Source: Vitellaria paradoxa
Lineage: Eukaryota; Streptophyta; Magnoliopsida; Ericales; Sapotaceae
Length of the DNA: 64,000 nt
NCBI GenBank assembly: GCA_019916065.1
Contig: CM034237.1
Coordinates: 23,457,752 to 23,521,751, forward strand
Direction of reading: 5' to 3'
The translations under genes and the position numbers were made by a program. Positions 55,196-64,000 of the stretch are shown one piece after another. How positions within the stretch are numbered: the stretch's first letter is position 1; each line of letters starts with the position of its first letter. A model generated the notes under the pieces. The model worked only from the letters and a program-made list of their open reading frames with translations. It was not told the DNA's origin and made no database searches.

Positions 55196-57261
55196 TGTAA
55201 TAACCTGAATTTTTTTTTCTTTATTAAATTGCTTAAGTGTGGTGGTGATATTTGTTATAGTAAAAATCTAAAAAATTGAGGATTTGAAAATTTTTGGAAT
55301 TAGTTGGAAAGATTTTCGAATTGAATTTCACCCTATGTGGGAGTTTAATGTAGAATTTCTAAAATTTTTATCCAAACACTTCCTAGCCCAATTACTCACT
55401 TGGTTCAAACCAAGCCCATTAACCCATGGGTCAACCCTTTTCTTTGACTCACCTCAACTCACTTCAACTCACTTTATCACTCAATAAGTTGACTCATGAA
55501 TAGTTGCTCTAAATTATTTCCCGACAACTTCATTTTCCATCTTCCATACACTCTCACCATCTTTCAAAATTATTTGACTAATTAGACAAAGAGAAGACCC
55601 TACATTGATGACCTTAAAGCATCTTTTTCAAATTATTTAGCAAACAAGATTTAAAGTATTTTGTTTGAAAGCTAACATGATTTAAAGCATTTTGTTAATT
55701 TGTCAAAAAAGCTAGCATGATTGTTTAATTTGTCAAAAAGTTAGCATGATTCCCGGATCATGCCACCCATCTTCACCCATCCTCCAACACCTATCTTAAA
55801 TTATGTGGCTAGATAGTCAAAAAGGCTAAGCTAGATTATTTGTATTATACTACCTAATGCATAATGCTACTTTAGTGGTTTTCAAGTCTAGGTAGTGGAG
55901 CTTGTTTTTCTCTACCGACACTTTCTCTACACTCCCTATAAATTGTGTGTCTTCAAAGAGAAGAAAATAAGAGAGAAATAATAATAAATTATTAATTAGT
56001 GAGGCTGAAGATTTGGTGTTGCTTGGAGGAAGAAGAAAGGCTTGAAATTTTCCAATTTGGGTGGTGTTCAAAGCTAACTCAATTTTCCTTCTCAGACTTG
56101 GTCATTAATATCTTCATTGAGGTAGGATGATGAACCTCCTAAAATATATTTGATGCATTTTCTGGTTTGAAGTATGAAACTTGATTGTGATAAAAATAAA
56201 TACCCGTATATTGGGGGTAGGGAAACCAAAATTTTGACTGATATAACTCAGTATGCTGACAGCTCTCTATTTGTAACTTCTTATGTGCTTCTGACCCCTA
56301 AAACTGTGGAATTAGGCTTCGGCTAAAACATAAAAGTTGTAGCTCTTTCAGTTTTCTTTTCAACCCAAAAAGAATTGCATCAATCCGATTTATGAGTAAA
56401 AAGTTATGCCCAAAATACTGAGCACGTGTAAAACTGTGTTTTCTGAACAAACTGAATTCAAAGCTGTTTTTGTACCTTTAGACCTTAGAATTTTAAAAAG
56501 TGTAAAACATGAAAGTTGTAGGTCTTGAAGTCTAGTTTCTACAGATATAAATTTTATAGATATTGGAGTCCTGCTCTATTTTATATGAATTTTCTTTCAA
56601 GCTGTTATTCTGCTTAGCTTTAATTGATGCTTGTTTGGATTTGTTTAAAATATTATGTTTAAAGATTTATTTAAATTTCCAATTTCCTTTTGTTAGTTAT
56701 TGTCATGTTAATAATTTCTATTGATATGAAATTATTTTAAACTAGATATTATGTATTATTTGACACTCTAATATTGATGATAATTAACTTAAATAATCAG
56801 TTTCATCATGGATAGTTGGATGACTTATTCAAACTAAAATGCTAGTATTTGATAAAATTCCCAAAAGAAACAATGGACTTGTTCTTTTCTCATTTGGTCT
56901 TTCTTAAATGAATTTGATTTATTTTTAGGCATTGTTTTGTCAACCTAGCAAGTTATATAACTATATTTTTATGATTAAGTGAATTTAATGAAACTCATTT
57001 AATACCTTCCTAAACATTGGAATAATTCTGTGGACATTTGTGGATATCTTGAAGCCAAAAAAAAAAAAAAAAACCTATGATAAGGGTTTGGTTATAAATA
57101 AGATGATGATTGGAAATTTATTTAGATTATTTTGAATAAAATAAAACTTATCAATTTTGCTAAAAATTAAATATAAGTCAAAGAGCTATTTATTTTCTTT
57201 ATATTCTATAAAATAATAAAATAAAAGGTAAAAGAAGTAAAAACTGAGATTTGCAGCCAAT

Positions 57262-57330
57262 GAGGTTCTAACTTGCGACTTTAAATCGCAATTAGGGTCG
57301 CTCACCCACTAAGCTACCAACCTCGGCCTA
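57262..57330 (-). repeat. tRNA-like segment 1 inside the 3.7-kb element
   Basis: On the minus strand GAGGTTGGTAGCTTAGTGG (A-box-like) is followed by a perfect 6-bp hairpin with a 7-base loop (TTGCGA TTTAAAG TCGCAA) and then GTTAGAACCTC (B-box-like), whose end pairs with the first bases GAGGTT. It is about 63-65 bases long and lacks a normal T arm, so it is a tRNA-like relic, not a tRNA gene. Confidence 0.5.
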
Positions 57331-58089
57331 ATTAATGTACCATTAGAAATAATTTTATTCTTATCAAATTTGGTATAGTAAACTTGTCAAAACAATTAAC
57401 TAAAATACTAATTCGTATTCTAAATTTTTTTTTTACTTGCTACTTGTTAATTTACATATAGTACCTACCTTTGTGATAATGATATTGATGACTATGTTAA
57501 ATCTTTGATTTATTGAGAATTACTATTAAATTATGGATTTAGATAAAGTTCTTAAAAAAAATATATACTGCTTGTGACTGAATAATCCCACTTTTGATTC
57601 ATCGCTCGGGAACATTGCCGGTTGTTATTAAAAATGTCTGATTCCCATACAAGGTACCATTGGAATGTAAAAGGGTGAGAATAAATTAAGGCACTCGGTG
57701 CTAAAGTTATTTTTGGCAATGGGGTGATGGGTGGGTAGAAATGGCCTTTTAGATGAAGATGGGAACATGCATTTTATTTGGGAGATGCTCCCTTCTGACC
57801 TGGCCAATCAGGTAGCCGGTCGCGACGGCTAGGTTTTTGGTAGGTGACACCGTCGGTATGCATTGGATGCTAAGCCCGTAAAGTCACTGGTTCCTAAGGC
57901 TGGGGGTAGAGGAAGATAGGAGTATGATTATCTTAGGAGGATTTAGATTAAACTCTTTTACAAAATTTTACTGTGACTAGCAACCTCTCTTGTTATGTAT
58001 GAATGATGTGTTGGAATTATTTAATTATATTTAATTCCTCTCGATTAATATTTTATAAATATATATATATATATATATGTATGAAACCT

Positions 58090-58170
58090 ATATCGCTACG
58101 AGGTTTGATCCCGAGACCTTGAAGATCTAAATCTGAGATCCCTACCACTGCGACACAGACTTCGTTGTGG
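58090..58170 (-). repeat. tRNA-like segment 2 inside the 3.7-kb element
   Basis: On the minus strand GTGTCGCAGTGGTAGGG (A-box-like) is followed about 35 bases later by GGGATCAAACCTC (B-box-like), with ACGAAGTC before it and CGTAGCG after it. The spacing resembles a tRNA-derived unit in the same orientation as segment 1. It has no cloverleaf good enough for a functional tRNA. Confidence 0.4.
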
Positions 58171-58906
58171 TACACACATCAATATTTAACTATTTTTACA
58201 TGTAAGTAAAATAGTAGTTACGGTAACGGTTTCATCGAACCGTTGTAAGTATAATTTACATTATTCAGTTGAGATCTATTGAATTAATTGTTATATAAAT
58301 AGTATGCCACCTAAACACATTCACTTGATACAGTGTAGTATTACAACCACTGCATATAGGCACCTAGGAGATTCTGATTACTGGGCTTTAGTAGCTCACC
58401 CCTTGTGGGAATATTTTTTTTCAGGATATTAAGCACAAGGATACAGAAGATGAGCTGGAAAGAGATTAATTTCTCTTAAATATTCCATCATAAGAGTTAT
58501 CTATTTTTTTCTTCTTTCCTGCGCAGAGCTGGAGGACTTTATTTTTGGTCTGTAACAATTGTTGGATGATTGTAATTATTAAGCATAGACCTAATTTACT
58601 TTTATTTGGTATGTAATGTTAATCGCGTGGTTGGGACACTTAGATGGCTCTGTAATATTTTTTTTTCTATCTTTATTTTGTGCCCTGTAGTTGAAATCCC
58701 ATCAAATGGTTCAATCCAATGACTTATAAATATTGTTTGGGATAAACAAGGGATTTTGAATATCTTAAATTTTTCTTGCGGGTCAACTCCAATTTGGAGG
58801 AAAATTCTGGGGTGTGATAGCGTGTTATTATCATCTTATTTTTATATCTAACAGATAAATCCCAAGTCACCCTGGGGCATTCGGTTATGAAAATCCGGGC
58901 GTGACA

Positions 58907-59105
58907 ATTGCATGCTACTGCTTATTACCTTAATTCTCATTTTCATTGTAGTCATACTTTTAAAGTCGATGCTAAAATTAAATCTGGATTTTACGAATGC
59001 ATTCAAACAATAGTGCCTAACAAAGATGAAAGATTACAGATAGATTTACAACTTGAATCTTTTAATAATGCAAAAGAATTATTTGGTTATAATGCTATTA
59101 AATAA
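58907..59105 (+). pseudogene. hAT transposase downstream part
   Basis: After the LTR-like element the frame continues with HATAYYLNSHFHCSHTF, DAKIKSGFYECIQTIVP, DERLQIDLQLESFNNAKELFG and a stop at 59,103-59,105. In BED-type hAT transposases this stretch (hA-x-Y-Y-L-N-P...) lies just before the C-terminal dimerisation domain. That domain is not found in the following DNA, so the gene is also truncated at its 3' end. Confidence 0.85.
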
Positions 59106-60400
59106 GTTGAAAAGGACTAAGAAGGCTCTAACTGAGTAGTGAAATTCTTATAGAGATGAATGTCTAGAGCATACAAGATTTACTATTTGAGTTCTTAGCT
59201 TGACTTGTATTTCTTCTAGTAGAAACTTAAAGTTCTTCTAGGTTCAATTACTTACCCTATTTTAATGAAAAGTAAAAAAAAAAAAAAAAAAAAAAGAAAA
59301 TTGGATCGAGTTTTGAATTTAATGAGTTTTATTCAACTAAATAAAATATAAAAATACTAAATTAAACAAAATAGGATCTTAATTTAACCAACAAATTCGG
59401 GTAGAATGATATATTCAATTAATTGGATGTGATGGAAAAATCTCAATTTAAGATTCACGTTTAGAAAAAATAAGCCGAAAAAATATTTTCATGAAAACCA
59501 AATAAGATTCTAAAGCACAGTTAAAAATCACGTTTAAAATTAGAAAACCAGAAGATAATCGTTATTTTATTTTTGGTATAAACCAGATTTATTTGATTCA
59601 ATTTCTAAAAGTTTTAATCAAGTGATATCATATGAGATTTCAAGGAAATATGATCGATATCACATAGTTTTGAAAGTCTTAAAAATAAAGAAAATTAGAT
59701 TGTAGCCACATGCGAGATTAATATTATCATATGCCAAATAAAAGTCCAATTAAATCAACAAATTAAATCTTGCCAAGTGTCTAGTGGAAGATTTCAGCAA
59801 AATTACACGTGGACAAATGACAAGCTGCCATATGTAAAAGTGATGCAACATGAAGATGATAAGATTAACTAGTCAAATTGAGCCACATATTAGCAGGGCC
59901 CACTACTAAAGATAATTAATACTCATTAAACATTATCTCTTAAAAATAAATAAATAAGAGATAATTATTACATAAGTACAATATTATCTTAACTCTGTAG
60001 TTTTATCACTTATTAATAAATAAAATAACAATGAGATAATTATCTTGAAGAAGTTAAATTCACACATGACACTCTCTGCCAAATCTATAAATTCCAAAGA
60101 GAAAGATACACTCTTTTTGCATACAATGAGACTCTATTGGATTAGGTGTCAAAATTCAAAAAAATTCTTAAGCATTAAGATGACACAGTGTTAATTCAAG
60201 ATCAAGCTTCAAGCCTTTGAATTAACATCAAGAAGAGAAGAATCAGCGGGCTATTTTTTTTTCATTGAAAGTTTAAAGATTGTAATCCATTTTTCATGTT
60301 AATAAAATTCAATTTGTTCTTACAATTTTCTATGTTTATTTTCCAAACACAAAATTTATGTGTATATAGATTTATAAAACTCTACAATACAAGTTTTATG
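59106..60400. other. AT-rich LTR-like stretch without a gene
   Basis: There is no coding frame. The part from about 59,530 to 60,300 has features of an LTR in plus orientation: a TATA-like TCTATAAATTCC near 60,085, a downstream purine-rich region and TTGTAATCCATTTTTCATG near 60,280. Termini are not resolvable. A pure A run of about 19 lies at 59,276-59,295. Confidence 0.35.
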
Positions 60401-61100
60401 CTGCGTGTATGATTCTGATCATATCTAATCAAAGAATAAAAATCTACCTAGGTTGAATCAAAGAATTTAACCTAACCTAATAACAATAAAATAACAATAT
60501 GTAAATAAAAGGAAGAAACAAACTCCATTGATGAACTTGAATAATATTGAACAACGGAAACGTAGTTTTTGAAAACAACTTCAACAATGAAAAAGAACTT
60601 TAAAAAAAAATCAAAAAATATCCTAGAACTCTCTGTAAAATCAACTTGAATTAAGTAAAAATGACTTCCTACTACTTCACTTAAACAACATATTTATAGT
60701 CCTCCAAATTATTACAAAAACCCCAAAATAATAATGCTGTAACTGTCGTGCAGTCCGGACAAGGATGTTGGGGTCTAGATGACAGAGAAGGCCCATCTTT
60801 TGGAAATTCACAAAACTGGTTACTAGTCTCCTCTCTGCTGTCTAGACGGGAAAGCTGGTGTCCGGATGGCAAAGACCTTTTTTTTTAAAAAATTTTTATT
60901 CTTTTATCCTTAACATCTTTGGTTTCCTTCCCTTTATTGTTTTCAACTCATTATTCTTCCAAAAACCCATAAAAACCTACACAATTAAGAAAACTAATAT
61001 TAGTAAACAAAATTATACAAAAAAACAAAAATAATAAAGCAAATTACCTAATCTAGTAATGAAGATCAAGGTTTATGATTATCCATTTCAAGCGTAATCA
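60400..61100 (-). repeat. Truncated Athila/Tat-like LTR, copy C (minus)
   Basis: On the minus strand the copy opens at 61,100 with TGATTACGCTTGAAATGG, the family start seen at 19,746. It carries CCGGACACC-type text near 60,855 and AGTCCGGAC-type text near 60,750, and fades out near 60,400. A perfect polypurine tract GTTTGGGGGTG (61,101-61,111) lies immediately upstream, showing that it is a 3' LTR. Confidence 0.75.
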
Positions 61101-62114
61101 CACCCCCAAACTTATGCATTGCCAGTCCCTAGCAATGGAGTTAATAGAACTACTAAAAACTATGACTCTAGATTCTATTTTTGTTATAAACACAACTGCA
61201 CTTACTTACGTGTAGCAAGCCTTTAAATCTCTAGTTGCCCCTAGTGGACAGGTGAAGTCTTGTGATCGTTTGTAGTGAATCTACCCACAAGATTCTTAAA
61301 TTAGTTCGATATATCATGCAAATTAATTGAACAATTCCTAGTTCAATCTCAATAAAGAATAAGTTACAAAATCTAAAAATTGGATAAAACTTCCCAATGT
61401 GTAATTAAACTTACCCAACTCTCAACCATTTAACTCTACGTGTGCTAATTCACGTCATTCATTCAACTCAATTATCAAGTATACTAAAGACCGTAGCCTC
61501 GACTTCAAATCTCACGCAGTTGTTCACTCTCAAATGAAATCATTTAAGAAGGGTTACTTTCATGGTTCATGCAGGAGTGCAATTTCAAATAACTACAATG
61601 AACCCAAATCAATAGGTGACTAAAAGAATTAAGACATAGAGTGTTGTGTAGCTTCATGAATGAAATGTACTAATTCATAAGCACGAAAACTACTATCAAC
61701 CATATGAAATAGATCAATGCTCTTATAAGTGTCTTCCACCTAAAGTCCATTTGGTCTTTTTTAGGTTATAGCTTGGTCATGGGGTGTTGGCTAGACAATC
61801 GGAGGATAGAAAAAAAATAAAGTGCATGTCTAAGGATTATGATAATAATGCAATACAATTCTTCCTTGATTTTTCTTCTTTTAATTCCTTGAATACCAAA
61901 AACATTGAAGCTTTATGAATTTTTTCTTTTCTTTTTTTTTTTTTTTGCTTTCTTTTTTTTTTAATTTTTTTCTCAACATTCTTCTACTTTATTCTTTCTC
62001 ATCATAAGACTAGTAATAATGAACTCATGAAACACTATGTCCAGTATTTGTTTCTTTTCTTTTTTCTTTTTTGGATGACTTCCTTTTGTTCCACCATAAT
62101 TTTTCAATTATAAG
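61101..62114 (-). mobile_element. 3' non-coding internal region of an Athila/Tat-like element
   Basis: In minus orientation the region leads to the 3' LTR at 61,100 and ends with ATTGCTAGGGACTGGCAATG, a hallmark non-coding phrase before the polypurine tract of plant Athila/Tat elements. No frame is open. The other end is cut by the oppositely oriented LTR at 62,115. T-rich tracts occur near 61,920-61,970. Confidence 0.6.
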
Positions 62115-63542
62115 TGATTGAACTTGAAAAGTGTAATTACAAACTGCAAATTAGAGCACAAATCATGGATTTATTTTAATAATTTTAAAGTTTTTAGTTA
62201 TTTTTATTATTTATGGTGTTTTATTTTCAAAATGTAGAAAAGAAATTGAAATCATCGAAATAAGCAATGGCAAAGATGGTAAAGAAGTTACTGCTGTCCA
62301 GACACTCTGATGCTCGATCCAAACAGCAGTAAAAAGACAGAAAGTAGAAAAAAAAAGTTGAAGAATAAAATATGGATTTGAGCCTTGTTGGTGTCCAGAC
62401 AACCCAGTCGACCGATCCGGATACTAACGACTATTATGCACAGGATTTTTAGGTTTAGGTTTCGGAGTTGCTTATATATACATTATGCTTTTCAGCTATC
62501 GAGATAGACTTTTCAATATACGATTTTTTCAGTTTTCTAAAGTTGTAAAATGCAATTGAAGGTTTTTAGTCTAATTTTTGGAGCGTTCAATCTTCATTGT
62601 TCATCGATTTGGCTACAACTTTGCACTGAAGTACAGTGTTTTTATTTTTTTTTTATTTAATGGCAGTTATTTTTATTATTCATATATTATTTCTATTCAC
62701 TTTGTGTATGTTAAATCCATATTAGGCTAAACCCTTTTAGTCTTGACTCAACTAATCAAGAAAGGGTGGAACATTTGATCAATCCGATGTGTGTAAGGTT
62801 ATTATTGTGATGTAAAAACATTCGTGTATCATACTACCTCTTCTTTTTAATCTTGATTTGATTTATTTTCAAGATAATTTCAAAAATGAAAACCTTGATC
62901 ACATTCTCTGTAATTACTGATAAAGATTTTCAGATTTAAACATTCTTATGTATTTTTTAAAATAAATAAATTAGTGTTGAACCTAAAAATAAAACAAAAG
63001 AAAATTTTCTAGTTTTATAATCCTTAACGAGAATATAAAACTATGTTTTTGGAACTTGAGAACTTTCATGAAAATATTTTCTGATTTATTTTTCTTTTAC
63101 GTGAAACCTAAATCGTATTAAGTTGCACATTGGATAATGAACAACGATTCCACGCAGAATTAAAAGTTGAATCAAGATTTTCATTCATTTGATTTCCATT
63201 CTGCTATAATTAATTTGCTATTCTAGTTTTGTTTATTGATAGCCTTAGTATTTAAGTAGATTATTTACTATTTTAAGTGCTTATTAATCCTAGTTTAATT
63301 TCATTTAATTGGTTTAATTTATTTGAGTAGTAAATCGATTAGAGATTTTAGAAAATTCATATATTCAAACACTTGGAAACCCCTTTTCATTTTGAATAGA
63401 GTAGTGGTTAGCTTACAACCTTTAAAACTTAGAAACTATTACATTAGGTTCCCTAAGGATACGATCTCAGTCTCATTGAGTTAAAGTTATACCGTACACC
63501 CTTGCACTTGGGGGTTATTTCTAATTGCATATTTTAAAGGTG
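62115..63542 (+). repeat. Athila/Tat-like LTR, copy D (plus), 1.43 kb
   Basis: The copy opens TGATTGAACTTGAAAAGTG at 62,115 and closes near 63,542 in TTTTAAAGGTG. It carries the family landmarks GTGTCCAGACAACC (62,390), TCTCTGTAATTACTGATAAAG (62,905) and CCTTGCACTTGGGGG (63,500). The last corresponds to the LTR end at 18,055. After it comes GTCAACAAG, matching the first leader bases (GTCAAG) of the element at 18,054, but no primer site follows. It lies head to head with copy C. Confidence 0.75.
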
Positions 63543-64000
63543 GTCAACAAGCTCCTTCCTTATACACCTTGCTTCAAATTCCATATAAGTATCCCATGAC
63601 ATGCAAGAGTTGGTTTACCTATAGAACTAAGGTCAAAATAGTCATTAATGTGGCTAAAAAAAATTCATCATGAATTTTTTTTTCTTTTTTTTTTTCTTTC
63701 AATAGCTTCAAAATGGCTCCAAAGGTAATTTAATTTAAAAAAAAAAAAGTCACATGCTTCCAAATGTAAGAAAGATAGCCTAACATCACTTTTCTTTCAA
63801 TAACTTCAAAATGGCTCCATAGGTAATTTAATTTTAAAAAAAAAGTCACATGCTTCCAAATGTAAAAAAGATAGCCTAACATCACTCTCTAGATTAATAA
63901 CACTTTGCTAGAGACATTGATCCATACATGTAAATCAAAAATAGTGTCTTATGCATTTAATGCCAAAGCAAAGTAATGTGATAAAGTTATTCAAGAGAAG
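63543..64000. repeat. End of window with a 98-bp tandem duplication
   Basis: No gene is seen. The units 63,692-63,789 and 63,790-63,887 are near-identical 98-bp repeats (each with CTTCAAAATGGCTCC, GTCACATGCTTCCAAATGTA and AAGATAGCCTAACATCACT). They differ mainly in A-run length. The surrounding sequence may be another internal non-coding region of an Athila/Tat-like element, but this is inference. Confidence 0.7.

Larger units (their letters stand above)
55191..58911 (+). mobile_element. 3.7-kb TG...CA element with 5-bp target duplication (solo LTR-like)
   Basis: The element (55,196-58,906, 3,711 bp) opens TGTAATAACCTGAATTTT and closes AAATCCGGGCGTGACA. It is bracketed by the perfect 5-bp duplication ATTGC (55,191-55,195 and 58,907-58,911). 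It splits the hAT frame so that removing it with one ATTGC restores the exact phase. No gag or pol frame is inside. It has LTR-style text (AAAAGTTGTAGCTCTTTCAG near 56,330; TAGTAGCTCACCCCTTGTGGG near 58,390). It is best read as a solo LTR of a large gypsy element. A non-autonomous element whose own short LTRs I cannot detect remains possible. Confidence 0.85.

Noticed and set aside
57262..58170. Functional tRNA genes
   Set aside because: The two tRNA-like segments lack a proper T arm and acceptor/anticodon combination; both lie inside an LTR-like element, so I list them only as relics.

Overview
This is a nuclear fragment of a flowering-plant genome, most likely a dicot with a repeat-rich, AT-rich genome. 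The evidence is spliced genes with GT/AG introns, a chloroplast-type regulatory enzyme gene, and a dense nested landscape of plant mobile elements (Ty1/copia, Athila/Tat-like Ty3/gypsy, Tip100-like and BED-finger hAT, RTE and L1 LINEs, a tRNA-derived SINE, MITEs). Nothing looks bacterial, viral or organellar. Most long open frames are decayed transposon fragments.

Only one host gene is recognised with high confidence: the pyruvate,orthophosphate dikinase regulatory protein (PDRP1/RP1), on the minus strand from 47,789 down to 32,587. It has three coding exons (47,313-47,789; 32,834-33,473; 32,587-32,690) that join in phase to about 406 codons. Intron 1 is about 13.8 kb and has been built up by insertion: a SINE with 12-bp target duplications, a near full-length RTE LINE with 16-bp duplications and a (TTTGG)n tail, an L1 LINE inserted inside the RTE with its own 16-bp duplications, MITE-like units and a small LTR element. 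The 3' end of exon 1 with its splice donor is present three times. A second, smaller spliced gene (exons ending at 1,646 and starting at 4,638, plus strand) would encode a type II membrane protein of about 92 residues; its intron holds a 2.6-kb foldback structure.

Layout: 1-6.5 kb, small gene with foldback intron and AT-rich flanks. 6.5-11.15 kb, decayed copia pol (minus), cut off by a Tip100-like hAT element (11.15-13.8 kb, minus). 14.0-14.8 kb, gypsy LTR fragment. 14.8-19.75 kb, Athila/Tat-like gypsy element (minus) with gag-protease, a tRNA-Asp-type primer site and a 1.69-kb LTR but no RT or integrase. 19.75-21.2 kb, a second LTR-like block. 21.7-25.4 kb, another decayed copia element (minus). 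26.7-29.1 kb, LTR-like repeat with a minisatellite. 29.8-32.2 kb, element with about 300-bp terminal inverted repeats and a transposon-protein ORF. 32.6-47.8 kb, PDRP1. 48.2-48.6 kb, MITE. 48.7-50.5 kb, an inverted relative of the 26.7-29.1 kb repeat. 50.5-52.8 kb, LTR-like DNA. 52.9-59.1 kb, BED-finger hAT transposase gene broken by an LTR-like block and by a 3.7-kb TG...CA element with perfect 5-bp target duplications. 59.1-64 kb, more LTR material, including two further copies of the Athila-like LTR.

The window shows no cooperating gene cluster. Its main interest is how a conserved chloroplast regulator gene tolerates a very large, recently layered intron. All assignments come from reading the sequence; family names rest on remembered motif patterns, not searches.
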